A stretch of 64,000 nt of DNA from Muribaculaceae bacterium Isolate-037 (Harlan) (GCA_003762615.1 RIAZ01000015.1:53466-117465); one strand, 5' to 3'. Shown: positions 19,386-28,160, numbered from the stretch's first letter. The notes: a model not told the origin generated them from the letters alone. Numbers and translations are program-made.

Positions 19386-19476
19386 TAACAAAAATTCTTA
19401 TAATAATGATGTTTTGGATAAAATTTTTTAATTGATAACCAAAGGTGTCGGGGTTGACACATCTTAACAGATTTAT

Positions 19477-21351
19477 TTATAGCACCCTGCGGATAGTATC
19501 CGGTGAATAGTGACGGAAAATCTGTTCAAAGTTGTCGAGCACGTTGTCATTGGCGGCAGAAGCATCGCGCATCACGAAGTATTGTGGCTTCATCTTTGCT
19601 ATTTCCGTTATGGTTGACTCGTTGACATCAGTATCGAATGTGGCGATAAGATAAGAGTCATCAACGAAGAACACCTTTTTACCATTGACCTTATTTTCTT
19701 CAATTTTGACCGATAACTCAATATTGAGTTCGGGCATCACTTGGAATAACAAGTCGAGCGGAGTGCGGTCAGGCTTTACATTGTCAACAGATGAGAATAT
19801 ATTATTCGCATCAAAATCTTCGGGAGTGTAATAGACGTCCTCCATGTTCGACGAGTCAAGTTTTAGCACACGGAAACCGATATCAAGGTCTTGACCTTGC
19901 AGCCCGGCCTCTTCCTTGATTTTTTTTCCTGCACGACGGATTCGCTCTTTGCCAATCTCGCAGATATTTTTGTATCCGGCCTTGCGAGCTTCGCTATCTT
20001 TGTCTGTTTCCTCAGTGAGTTGCACCATAATGAAACGGCGATTGCCTCCGTCTTCGGAGTTCAACTGCATTACAGCGTGTGCGGTAGTAGCAGACCCGGA
20101 GAAGAAATCTAGATACAGACCTTGTTTATCTTTTGACAAAAAAACAAAATGTTTAATCAATTCAACTGGTTTAGAAAAATCAAATATTTTGTTTAATTTG
20201 AGTTCCTTTAAAGTTATCGCTCCTTTTGCCGTTGTTCCAATATCATCAAGTAATAAAGTCGTATAAGCCGATATCGATTCGCTCTTGGGAAAGATACGGT
20301 ATATATTATACTTACCGTCTTTATTCCCTAAAACAAGAGCATTTGATGCCAACAATTCTTTTGCCATTTCTTCCCCTACACGCCATCTCCCCTCTGTTCC
20401 ATTGTCTTTGTATGGATAAACAGTAATACCATTTATAGTTATAGGATACCACATTGAAGGTCTATCTTCGCGTCGATCTGCCACCCCCCATTGTCTAAGG
20501 TTTTCCTTACGCCCATCTGATTGTTTTACAATCATTTCAAAATTAACTAAATCAACATTTTTAGCATAGCATAATATATACTCATGAACTGCCGATATAG
20601 TTGATGTAGTACCGACCTTTCCTAATTTTGACTTCCAAGTAAATTGGCATACAAAATTAGAATTCCCGAAAATTTCATCACATAGTTTAGTAATATTGGA
20701 TATTTCTCTATCATCAATTGAAATGAAAATAACACCGTCGTCGGTAAGAATGTCGCGGGCAACTTTCAGACGTGGATAAATCATATTTAGCCAGAAAGTG
20801 TGGAAGCGACCGTTGCTTTCGGTATTGCGTACCATTGGGTCAACAGTTTGGTTGCCTTCTTCATCGAATAGTCCGCTATGCGCCTCAAACTCATCACGGC
20901 TGACGGCGAAGTCGTCGTTGTAGACGAAGTCATTGCCGGTATTGTATGGTGGATCAATATAAATCATCTTGACTTTGCCAAGATAAGTTTCGCGAATAAC
21001 TTTAAGCACATCAAGGTTGTCACCCTCAATATAAAGGTTCTCAGAATCGAAACCTCCAGGTGTTCCATCCTTACCTACGCTTTCTTCTCTACATGGACGA
21101 AGCGTCATAGTCGTGCGCTCATTGGCCAAATGTGATGCTTTGCGCTTTTCCGGCCAAGTGAACTGATAGCGTTCCTCGCTATCACCGAAGATTTCGTCAC
21201 TTAGCTCCGACCGCAACTTGTCGAAGTCGATGGCAAGCTCTGGCTTCCCATCCTTATTTAGTCGCTCAGTTACGCACTGCGGAAACAATGTAGCAATCTT
21301 TGCCACATTGCTTCGCACAAAATCACCGCTCTGCATATTCAACTTATCCAT
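19477..21351 (-). CDS. mod: Type III restriction-modification DNA methyltransferase, Mod subunit
   Basis: Mod recognises the target and methylates adenine, protecting host DNA. The 624-residue protein has catalytic motif IV DPPYNTGNDF (133-142) followed later by the AdoMet-binding motif I LDFFSGSATTAHAV. This is the beta-class order of type III Mod proteins, with the target-recognition region between the two. That central region (roughly + coordinates 20120-20720) is visibly more AT-rich than the rest, as expected for an exchanged recognition domain. It overlaps the upstream gene by 8 bp. The cognate res lies downstream after the toxin module. Confidence 0.93.
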   Translation of the reverse strand: MDKLNMQSGDFVRSNVAKIATLFPQCVTERLNKDGKPELAIDFDKLRSELSDEIFGDSEERYQFTWPEKRKASHLANERTTMTLRPCREESVGKDGTPGGFDSENLYIEGDNLDVLKVIRETYLGKVKMIYIDPPYNTGNDFVYNDDFAVSRDEFEAHSGLFDEEGNQTVDPMVRNTESNGRFHTFWLNMIYPRLKVARDILTDDGVIFISIDDREISNITKLCDEIFGNSNFVCQFTWKSKLGKVGTTSTISAVHEYILCYAKNVDLVNFEMIVKQSDGRKENLRQWGVADRREDRPSMWYPITINGITVYPYKDNGTEGRWRVGEEMAKELLASNALVLGNKDGKYNIYRIFPKSESISAYTTLLLDDIGTTAKGAITLKELKLNKIFDFSKPVELIKHFVFLSKDKQGLYLDFFSGSATTAHAVMQLNSEDGGNRRFIMVQLTEETDKDSEARKAGYKNICEIGKERIRRAGKKIKEEAGLQGQDLDIGFRVLKLDSSNMEDVYYTPEDFDANNIFSSVDNVKPDRTPLDLLFQVMPELNIELSVKIEENKVNGKKVFFVDDSYLIATFDTDVNESTITEIAKMKPQYFVMRDASAANDNVLDNFEQIFRHYSPDTIRRVL

Positions 21352-22108
21352 TATTATAGTTATATCTATTTTTAATTATTACATTCAAAGATTCTTGTTC
21401 TAATTCTGGGAATATCAATTGCTTTTCACGCCCAAACAAAGGGTCTGATAATATTCTATATAAAACATATCGCACCAATGCATACTCCTTATGAGAGAAT
21501 ATATGGTAATCCGATGTCCATGCTTCTTGATTTAGATGTAGATGCACTCGTTTTCGAAGTTCCTTACAGTAAGATATATATGAACGAGCCACTTTGGAAT
21601 CAGTAATATTAAGATAATTACCCTCTAAAACTGAAATTATAAGGAAATGAAAATCCTGAACAGCTTCTTTAGGAGAATTAAGTTTTTCTTTATGACCTTC
21701 AACCTTGACAAAAGTTTTTTCGCCTTCTTTGTAAGTTTTCACATCATGAAGAATCGGTTTGCCATATAATTGATATTTTAATTTTTTATAGTAGAAAAGT
21801 ATATGATAAAATACAGACTCAACAATAGCTGCAGCTGTGATAATATAGTTTTTATATAGCATGCAATATAGGCTGTCCGAGAATTGAAGTTCAGATAGTT
21901 GTAAGTCGATATACTCCAAATACTGTAAACTATATGCTATGTTTTTTTTGATAGTTAAATTAAGTCTATCAAAAATTCCATGGGATAAATCTGCCTCTAA
22001 TTCTGACACCAAAAATGGATACCATCGGTATTTTTTTGGTATATCATTACTACGCAATAGAGATTCAATCTCGGTATTAGTTTTATGAACATTTGAAAAT
22101 CTATGCAT
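21344..22108 (-). CDS. Uncharacterised HEPN-like protein between DUF4391 and mod
   Basis: A 254-residue, mostly helical, soluble protein in an AT-rich stretch. I do not recognise a named family. It carries ELRKRVHLH (residues 183-191), which fits the Rx4-6H motif of HEPN ribonucleases and nucleic-acid-binding proteins that accompany many defence loci. The rest (IDLQLSEL, YIITAAAIVESVFYHILFYYKKL) is compatible with a helical bundle. It overlaps DUF4391 upstream and mod downstream by 8 bp each, so it is firmly part of the operon. A HEPN assignment is inference from one motif and context. Confidence 0.5.
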   Translation of the reverse strand: MHRFSNVHKTNTEIESLLRSNDIPKKYRWYPFLVSELEADLSHGIFDRLNLTIKKNIAYSLQYLEYIDLQLSELQFSDSLYCMLYKNYIITAAAIVESVFYHILFYYKKLKYQLYGKPILHDVKTYKEGEKTFVKVEGHKEKLNSPKEAVQDFHFLIISVLEGNYLNITDSKVARSYISYCKELRKRVHLHLNQEAWTSDYHIFSHKEYALVRYVLYRILSDPLFGREKQLIFPELEQESLNVIIKNRYNYNNG

Positions 22109-22706
22109 TGATTATATATTTAAGTTTTTGTAGTTCAATGAATAATTCGCGTTTTCGGCGAGGTTGTTTGGTGGCGTTCATTTGACGCTCCAATGCCGCA
22201 ATCTGACGCTCCAGTTTGGCGCGCTCCTCGTCAATCTTGATTTGCTCTGAAAGGGATTTGTCTTCTTCCACAGCGAATTGACCGATTGATGAAACAATGT
22301 TTTCCCAAACGGCATCCAGATTCAAACCTGAGATAGTTAAGGTTGCCTCATCAATTGATAGCCATGATGAAATGAAAAGTTTGTCGTGATAGACGGCAAA
22401 GCTCACTTCATCCTCAAATCGCAGGGCAAACACAATGCGTTGCGGTATGCTTTTGGCAAGAAAGGTGATATTCTTCGTGTCGAAATCACGCGATTTTAGT
22501 GATACTTCGACTAAGAATATCTCCTTTACTTCTTTCCCTTCTGCAATACCGGGAATGGTGCGGGGGGAAATCCAATTCACGAAGTCAAGACGCGACACAT
22601 CACCATCGAAACGCTCTCGTTGCGATGGGGACCAATCAAACCGCTTAAATAGCTGTGCCTTTGGAAGCGGTCGTTTGACTTCAGTGGTTGGTGGCAGTCC
22701 TAACAT
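22101..22706 (-). CDS. DUF4391 domain-containing protein
   Basis: A 201-residue protein matching the DUF4391 pattern from memory: LPPTTEVKRPLPKAQLF at the N-terminus, then FLVEVSLKSRDF and IPQRIVFALRFED, ending in a charged coiled-coil (about 155-195). Its biochemical role is unknown. It occurs beside type III-like methyltransferase and helicase genes in bacteria and archaea. It begins 3 bp after the helicase stop and overlaps the HEPN-like gene, placing it in the same operon. The coiled coil suggests it bridges other subunits. Confidence 0.75.
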   Translation of the reverse strand: MLGLPPTTEVKRPLPKAQLFKRFDWSPSQRERFDGDVSRLDFVNWISPRTIPGIAEGKEVKEIFLVEVSLKSRDFDTKNITFLAKSIPQRIVFALRFEDEVSFAVYHDKLFISSWLSIDEATLTISGLNLDAVWENIVSSIGQFAVEEDKSLSEQIKIDEERAKLERQIAALERQMNATKQPRRKRELFIELQKLKYIINA

Positions 22707-22709
22707 TCT

Positions 22710-25700
22710 TTATCGGATTATAAGGAAACATATAAGTTCAAAGTCATCAAGACCACGTATCTCATTGCCGAAAAGAGAGCCGCTGTCGCCGTCGAGAAAC
22801 GAGAATAGGTCTGTGTCCTCTTTGACTTTTATTAGTGAGGAGATGGCCTCGCCGAGTAGCCGGGAATACATACCCATGCGTTGACCGTCGCGTGTCTCGG
22901 AGTTGAATCGGCGGCAAAGGTCAAGGATCGGTGTGGCATTGCCACGGCACAAATGGCGCATTGTGTCAAGCATACTCTTCGGGTCAAGGTGGTCAATGAC
23001 TACCTCCGATTCTTTCGAGATATAGACCATGTAGAATGGATGGAGTCGGTTCTTACGGTCAATATTGATTGCATTGTTGCGATTTTTGAGAACGAAGATT
23101 ACGCCCGGCGGTGCACCTTTTGACGAAGGAACAATGGCATGAAGCCCCATCGGGGTATGCTCTATGTCCTCACCATGCTTGATGTATTCAAGCAGGTCGA
23201 GGCGAAACTCGTTCAAGCCCAAGTCCATTATCGAGACACCGGTATTCATTTCCTCAATATCCACAACTTCCTCTTTGAGACGTTCCAACTGGTCACGTCG
23301 ATATTTTAGGTCGCCCTGTTCGGCATCTGTGAGAGGATTGTCATCGCCGGTGGCAGAGAGTACTGACACTTTCATGCGGGCTTCTACACGCCCTTTGAGA
23401 TCGATATATTCATCCAAGTCTAAGTCGGGCCAGTAATTCACCAGTTGAATCACTGCATTACGCGAGCCGATACGGTCAATGCGCCCGAAGCGTTGGATGA
23501 TACGCACAGGATTCCAGTGGATATCGTAGTTTATGAGATAGTCACAATCCTGAAGGTTCTGACCTTCGGAGATGCAGTCTGTTGCTATAAGCACATCTAT
23601 CTCTTTGTTAAGGTTTGGATATATGGCTGTTTTCTCTTTCGATATGGGGGAGAAAAGGGTGAGAACTTTGTTGAAATCCATCTTCTCACGTGTCTTTATC
23701 GTACATCTTGCCTCGACATCGCCGGAAATAAGTGCTGTGTTAAGTCCGGTATGTTCTTTGATAAGCGGAGCAATATTTTCGTAAAGATATTGAGCAGTGT
23801 CGGAGAAGGCGGTGAATATTATGATCTTCTTGTTGCCGGGATTGATAGGATTCGTAAACTTGAAGCGAATGTCTTCTATAAGCATCCGGAGTTTGCTGTC
23901 ATGTTCCGGGGTAATCTCTTCGAGCATGAATAGCAGTGTGCGGAGATTATCGAGATCCTTGGCGAGATATTCGCGCCACTGAATATAATCCATGTCGGCA
24001 AGGGCAACGGCTGTTTTTGTGCCTCCCACCATTGCCAATTCTTCCTGTTCATCATAGTCAAAGCCATAATGAACGCCCGGCTCTGCGACACTGGAATTAT
24101 TATGGTTGATATCAAAGTCATCAATCTTTGTGATTGTGTCTTCCAATAGCCTTTTAATTCTTGACAGTGTAAGACGGAACGAATTTACCGAACTCTCCAA
24201 TCGTTTGAGCAGGTTGATACTCATGAGCTGTCGGATGCCGCGCTCCCTGCCTGAACGAGAGAGATTTCCAAGTGAGCCACCCTTTGAGTCAATATACTTT
24301 TCAAGTTTGCTCGGCAGGATAAAGTCGGAAGGCGTGTAGATGGCGAGATTAAGCTCAGTAACACTCACAAATATGTCGTTAAACGTCACCGCCGTAGGAA
24401 GATCTGTAAGTTTTGGAGAACGTGAGATTGGTTTGAGCCTTTCGGGAAACTTCCCGATGTCGGTGGTATCGTAATATTGTTCGATATGCTTACGACTGCG
24501 GGCTATTGTCACGCTGTCAAGCACTTCAAAGAAATCGAAACTGAGTAGCGAGAGTAGATTCTTCGTGGTGCGTTCCTTCGGGTTGAGTTTTGACCAACGG
24601 TTGAAAGCAGACTGTGCATCACGAAATATCTTGTCGATGGATGACGAGGTGTTTAGAAGTGCGTCCATTCGCTCTGAATCCCCCTCGTAGGCGAGTTGCA
24701 ACTGATTACGGAGGTCGTTGAAACGATTGTTTACGGGGGTTGCCGACAACATCAGCACCTTTGTCTTCACTCCTGCACGGATCACTTTATTCATCAGTTG
24801 AAGGTAGCGGTTTTCGCGAGGGTTTTCATCGTTTTCATCGGTAGTTACCTTGCCGCCGTTACGGAAGTTGTGGCTTTCATCTATAACTACAAGGTCGTAA
24901 TTGCCCCAGTTTATATGTTCGAGGTCAAGACCGTTGCTCTGTCCTGATGATCGGGAAAGGTCGGTGTGATAGAGAATATCATAACGCAGACGGTCGGCAA
25001 CCAATGGGTTGTTGACGTAGTTGGAGCGGTATGTCACCCAGTTCTGATGCAGCTTTTTAGGGCATAGCACCAACACCGACTTGTTGCGGTTTTCGTAATA
25101 TTTGATTACAGAAAGTGCGGTGAAGGTTTTGCCGAGTCCGACGCTATCGGCGAGTATGCAGCCGTTGTATTTTTCCAGCTTGTTAATGATTGCGAGAGCG
25201 GCATCCTTTTGAAAATTATATAGTTTATTCCAGATCACGCTTGACTTGAAGCCGGTGGCCTCATTGGGCAGAACGTCTTCGGAAATATCTTCAAGAAATT
25301 CGTTGAAGATATTGTATAGTGTCACAAAGTAGATAAACTCAGGCGAGTTCTCCTTGTATGCGTTGGTGATATTGTCGAGAACTTGGTCTGTAACTACTTG
25401 CAGTTTTTCGCTATCGTGCCACACTTGGTCGAAAAGATTCAAGTAGAACTGAGACATCGGTGAATCTGTGCGTTGAACGAACTGATAGGCGTTATTGCCT
25501 CGTTCACATCCAAGATCCACAGTTGTAAATCCCATGATAGGCATGTAATTGACATCATCTACATTGATGAAGCCCATCATATTCTCATTGGTGCGGTTTG
25601 ACTTGAAACAAGCCTTTCTCCTTATCCAGTCTGCACATTCTTTTGCAACGGCTTTAAGAGACAGCTCATTGCGTAATTTAATCTCAAATTCAGAACCGAA

Positions 25701-25946
25701 TAAATCCCGTTCACGGTTAAGACGGGGTATGTAGAATTCCCTACGCTGTTTGTCAGCTTTTTCTGTAACAAAGGACGGCGATGTGAATATAAAACGTAGC
25801 TCATCGATCTCTTTCAGTTGCTCTTTAAGTTCCTGAAAGGCATAAATTGAAAAACTCGCTGCTGCAATTGACACACGACTACCTGATTTGATGGTATACA
25901 CCAAATCATTACGCAGGGTTTGATTTATGTTGTCAATGAGTTGCAC
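22710..25946 (-). CDS. SNF2/superfamily-2 helicase with N-terminal PLD-like domain
   Basis: A 1,078-residue ATPase heading the type III-associated operon. Residues 1-200 resemble the phospholipase-D-like N-terminal domain often found on such helicases, although no clear HxK catalytic motif is visible. The motor has Walker A ADSVGLGKTF (about 267-276), DESH (motif II), LSATPVNNR (motif III), TDCISEGQNL and QRFGRIDRIGS (motif VI). These features match helicases that remodel or translocate DNA. The first possible start is GTG (25944-25946), two codons after an in-frame TGA, and there is no strong ribosome site. The gene lies just downstream of a terminator-ended structured RNA. Confidence 0.85.
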   Translation of the reverse strand: MQLIDNINQTLRNDLVYTIKSGSRVSIAAASFSIYAFQELKEQLKEIDELRFIFTSPSFVTEKADKQRREFYIPRLNRERDLFGSEFEIKLRNELSLKAVAKECADWIRRKACFKSNRTNENMMGFINVDDVNYMPIMGFTTVDLGCERGNNAYQFVQRTDSPMSQFYLNLFDQVWHDSEKLQVVTDQVLDNITNAYKENSPEFIYFVTLYNIFNEFLEDISEDVLPNEATGFKSSVIWNKLYNFQKDAALAIINKLEKYNGCILADSVGLGKTFTALSVIKYYENRNKSVLVLCPKKLHQNWVTYRSNYVNNPLVADRLRYDILYHTDLSRSSGQSNGLDLEHINWGNYDLVVIDESHNFRNGGKVTTDENDENPRENRYLQLMNKVIRAGVKTKVLMLSATPVNNRFNDLRNQLQLAYEGDSERMDALLNTSSSIDKIFRDAQSAFNRWSKLNPKERTTKNLLSLLSFDFFEVLDSVTIARSRKHIEQYYDTTDIGKFPERLKPISRSPKLTDLPTAVTFNDIFVSVTELNLAIYTPSDFILPSKLEKYIDSKGGSLGNLSRSGRERGIRQLMSINLLKRLESSVNSFRLTLSRIKRLLEDTITKIDDFDINHNNSSVAEPGVHYGFDYDEQEELAMVGGTKTAVALADMDYIQWREYLAKDLDNLRTLLFMLEEITPEHDSKLRMLIEDIRFKFTNPINPGNKKIIIFTAFSDTAQYLYENIAPLIKEHTGLNTALISGDVEARCTIKTREKMDFNKVLTLFSPISKEKTAIYPNLNKEIDVLIATDCISEGQNLQDCDYLINYDIHWNPVRIIQRFGRIDRIGSRNAVIQLVNYWPDLDLDEYIDLKGRVEARMKVSVLSATGDDNPLTDAEQGDLKYRRDQLERLKEEVVDIEEMNTGVSIMDLGLNEFRLDLLEYIKHGEDIEHTPMGLHAIVPSSKGAPPGVIFVLKNRNNAINIDRKNRLHPFYMVYISKESEVVIDHLDPKSMLDTMRHLCRGNATPILDLCRRFNSETRDGQRMGMYSRLLGEAISSLIKVKEDTDLFSFLDGDSGSLFGNEIRGLDDFELICFLIIR

Positions 25947-26007
25947 TTCGGGTCACTCGCTTTCTCAGCCATTGACTCCTACATGGCATAATTAGATTTG
26001 TTTGGGC

Positions 26008-26045
26008 AAAAAGAAAAGCGGGAGTCTTATCGTTACTCGTCCCGC
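26008..26045 (-). terminator. Intrinsic terminator ending the structured leader RNA
   Basis: On the reverse strand GCGGGA (26045-26040) pairs with TCCCGC (26023-26018), with an internal AGT/ACT pair, followed by TTTTCTTTTT (26017-26008). This lies 62 bp before the helicase start codon, so operon expression from the upstream promoter needs read-through. Confidence 0.7.
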
Positions 26046-26338
26046 AACTCGTAGCCTTCGAACTTGCTTTAATCGCCAGAACGAGCAACTTCGACTCCAC
26101 GCTGCTATGTGCAGATACCCCAAACTCATTCCAAGCAGTGCTTGAAATGAGCCGGATAGGTATATACATACCCGTGGCGTCTATCGTTACTCTGTCCTTT
26201 GGCGATTGTTTGGAGTGTTCGAAGTTCCGAGTTGCCAAGAACAAAGCGTCAATATACGCTTTTCTTAAATATGTTGTTAGATTTCCCGCGTACCGTAGCG
26301 TTATGCTTCTCTGAGCAACGCTCCCACAGCGTGGAAGT
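26008..26338 (-). ncRNA. Structured RNA upstream of the type III/helicase operon
   Basis: Read on the reverse strand, this interval has promoter, helices and terminator but no convincing gene. Three collinear helices pair 26228-26235 with 26044-26051 (8 bp), 26218-26224 with 26056-26062 (7 bp) and 26200-26207 with 26071-26078 (8 bp). Local hairpins lie at 26243-26262 (7 bp) and 26125-26151 (12 bp, 3-nt loop, one G-U). A further 9-bp pairing of 26327-26335 with 26096-26104 would form a pseudoknot or an alternative fold. The sequence GAGTAACGATA occurs twice. I cannot match it to an Rfam family from memory. It may be a free-standing RNA or a regulatory leader. Confidence 0.65.
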
Positions 26339-26345
26339 CTATGTG

Positions 26346-26353
26346 CAAAATTA
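26346..26353 (-). promoter_or_regulatory. TAnnTTTG -7 box for the structured RNA and helicase operon
   Basis: TAATTTTG followed by CAC on the reverse strand, in AT-rich DNA, gives a predicted start near 26338. That coincides with the 5' limit of the pairing elements in the structured RNA, which supports both calls. Confidence 0.55.
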
Positions 26354-26402
26354 CTAAAAATATTTGAAGAGACAATCTAATATGATGGGGAAAGTACATC
26401 CT

Positions 26403-26540
26403 TTAGCAGAAAGTATTGTTTTGGGAAAGTAATTTTCTCATCATGGAAATGGCATAGAGGGGACAGATATCCACATTACGTATGGCATTGTCTGCCGCCC
26501 AATCTTTCAGATAATTGTCAATGATTCTCGGAATATACAT
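26403..26540 (-). pseudogene. Internally deleted remnant of a DUF4143-type ATPase
   Basis: A 45-residue frame starts MYIPRIIDNYLKDWAADN, the usual opening of AAA_14/DUF4143 ATPases. It then jumps without a P-loop to VDICPLYAISMMRKLLS, which resembles the C-terminal PLYAIS ending of the same family. It is best explained as a gene reduced to its two ends by an in-frame internal deletion. A TAnnTTTG box (26564-26571, reverse) lies 24 bp upstream, so it may still be transcribed. The family match is by recollection of typical termini. Confidence 0.45.
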
Positions 26541-26613
26541 AAGAATGGATTTTAGTTTGCCTACAAAATTAGTAATTATTCTTCATATACACAGGATATT
26601 AAACTATATTTCG

Positions 26614-26672
26614 GACAAAATCCAAACAATTAAATCGCTGTTTTCAGACAAAATCCAAACAATTAAATCATT
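26614..26672. repeat. Two-copy 33-bp direct repeat
   Basis: The 22-bp core GACAAAATCC AAACAATTAA AT occurs at 26614 and again at 26647, a 33-bp period, immediately before the 58-bp tandem array. It is non-coding and AT-rich. Function unknown. Confidence 0.7.
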
Positions 26673-26676
26673 TTTT

Positions 26677-26850
26677 GTACCTTTGATGGTCTAATTGGAT
26701 AAATTGTACTTTGCTCGATACAATTCTTAAAATTGTACCTTTGATAGTCTAATTTGGTAAATTGTACTTTGCTTAGTACAATTTTGCGAATTGTACCTTT
26801 GAAGGTTTAATTGAATAAATTGTACTTTACTCGGTACAATTTATTATCTT
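26677..26850 (+). repeat. Three 58-bp tandem repeats carrying operator palindromes and promoter boxes
   Basis: Units begin at 26677, 26735 and 26793 with GTACCTTTGA. Each contains an inverted repeat AATTGTA(C)-8 nt-(G)TACAATT of about 24 bp, and each unit start forms a TAnnTTTG box (TACCTTTG). The last unit leads into TATCTTTGC, the promoter box closest to the ATPase gene. The arrangement looks like three operator copies with tandem promoters upstream of 26876. The binding protein is unknown. Confidence 0.75.
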
Positions 26851-26875
26851 TGCAAAATAATTAATATTGATAGAT

Positions 26876-28069
26876 ATGGATATTCTGATAAGGACATATA
26901 AAAGACGGCTGGCTGATGTCAATACGCGTTTCCATCGTTTCCTTTTCTCTGAAATAGACTGGGAACAACCTCTGATAGGTATCATGGGGCAAAGAGGAGT
27001 GGGCAAGACAACCATGATGATGCAGAGAATCAAGGCGATGGATCCAACAGGTGAAAAATCGTTTTATGTATCTCTTGATAATATATGGTTTGCCAACCAT
27101 TCTCTGATTGAATTGGCTGAAAATATGTTGGATAGAGGTGTCTCGCATCTCTATCTGGATGAGGTTCATAGGCTTATTGGATGGGAACAACAGGTTAAGA
27201 ATCTGTATGATTCCTATCCGGAACTTCACGTTGTGTTCACAAGCTCCTCGCTGCTTGAGATAGATCATTCAATAGGCGACTTATCTCGTCGTGTTTCAAT
27301 GCACACATTGCCCGGTTTATCATTTAGGGAGTTCCTGATGTTTGAAAGATATGATATCCCGCAACGACTTGACCTTTCAGATGTACTTTTCTCTCATGAA
27401 AAGATTGCAGCCTCAATATCGTCGGTCATAGATGTGCTTCCGATGTTCAGAAAGTACATGGAGAAAGGTTACTATCCGTTCTATAAGTCAATGAAAACGG
27501 ATGACTACTATAGTCGGCTTGTGCAGAGTGTATCTACAGTCATAGAATATGATATACCTGCTGTTGAGAAAAAAATTGAATATGAGACTCTAATAAAGGC
27601 AAAGCGACTGGTGGCAATTGTTTCTGCATCCTTGCCATACATTCCCAATATGAGTACTTTGGCGGGACTCATGGGTAGCAACAGAAGTCAGCTACTGAAG
27701 TTATTTGATCTGTTGGATAGGGCTGGTATCATACGTCAGCTGTTTATGTCTGTCGGAGGTCCGAAAGCCCTTGTGAAGCCTCAGAAAATATTGCTTGATA
27801 ATTCCTCGCTGATGTATGCACTTGGCACACCGCAGATTGGGGCTGCACGGGAAAGCACCTTCGCCTCATTCCTTAGTGTGAGTCATAAGGTGGGATTTGC
27901 AAAAGATGGAGATTTCATGGTGGATGGGCGTTATCTGTTTGAAGTTGGAGGGAAAGGCAAAGGTTTTGCCCAGATCCGAAATATTCCTGATAGCTTTGTC
28001 GTGGCAGATGACATTGAATTTGGATTCAGCAATAAAATCCCATTGTGGCTATTCGGTTTCTTATATTGA
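26876..28069 (+). CDS. AAA_14/DUF4143-type P-loop ATPase
   Basis: A 397-residue protein with Walker A MGQRGVGKTT (about 37-46), Walker B HLYLDEVHRL (about 85-94), and an arginine-sensor-like FTSSSLLEI. A long helical C-terminal region follows (LAGLMGSNRSQLLKLFDLLDRAGIIRQL) with a terminal VAD/GFLY. This is the AAA_14 plus DUF4143 architecture, common in Bacteroidales and of unknown function. I place the start at ATG 26876, not the in-frame TTG at 26867, because a TAnnTTTG box ends only 25 bp upstream. The gene stands alone behind three tandem operator/promoter repeats, so its dose is probably tightly controlled. Confidence 0.8.
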   Translation: MDILIRTYKRRLADVNTRFHRFLFSEIDWEQPLIGIMGQRGVGKTTMMMQRIKAMDPTGEKSFYVSLDNIWFANHSLIELAENMLDRGVSHLYLDEVHRLIGWEQQVKNLYDSYPELHVVFTSSSLLEIDHSIGDLSRRVSMHTLPGLSFREFLMFERYDIPQRLDLSDVLFSHEKIAASISSVIDVLPMFRKYMEKGYYPFYKSMKTDDYYSRLVQSVSTVIEYDIPAVEKKIEYETLIKAKRLVAIVSASLPYIPNMSTLAGLMGSNRSQLLKLFDLLDRAGIIRQLFMSVGGPKALVKPQKILLDNSSLMYALGTPQIGAARESTFASFLSVSHKVGFAKDGDFMVDGRYLFEVGGKGKGFAQIRNIPDSFVVADDIEFGFSNKIPLWLFGFLY

Positions 28070-28083
28070 CTCCATTATCGTTG

Positions 28084-28129
28084 CCGGTGATAAAAAACGG
28101 AATTATGGCGATATCGTCATAATTCCGTT
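28084..28129 (-). terminator. Terminator between convergent ATPase and UbiA-like genes
   Basis: A perfect 12-bp stem (28096-28107 with 28118-28129) closes a 10-nt palindromic loop. On the reverse strand it is followed by TTTTTTATC, so it mainly terminates the UbiA-like transcript. The forward side has only a weak T-run. Confidence 0.7.
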
Positions 28130-28160
28130 ATATCTGTTTGTCTTGAAGTTGTCGGATGGA

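Noticed and set aside
15486..25946. DISARM or BREX system
   Set aside because: A helicase and methyltransferase are present, but there is no DUF1998/drmA-drmB pair and no pglZ, brxC or brxL-like gene. The nuclease-bearing Res and DPPY Mod define a type III core.
25933..26244. 103-codon reverse frame upstream of the helicase
   Set aside because: It lies across the three collinear helices and the terminator of the structured RNA, overlaps the helicase start, and shows no domain. Open by composition rather than coding.
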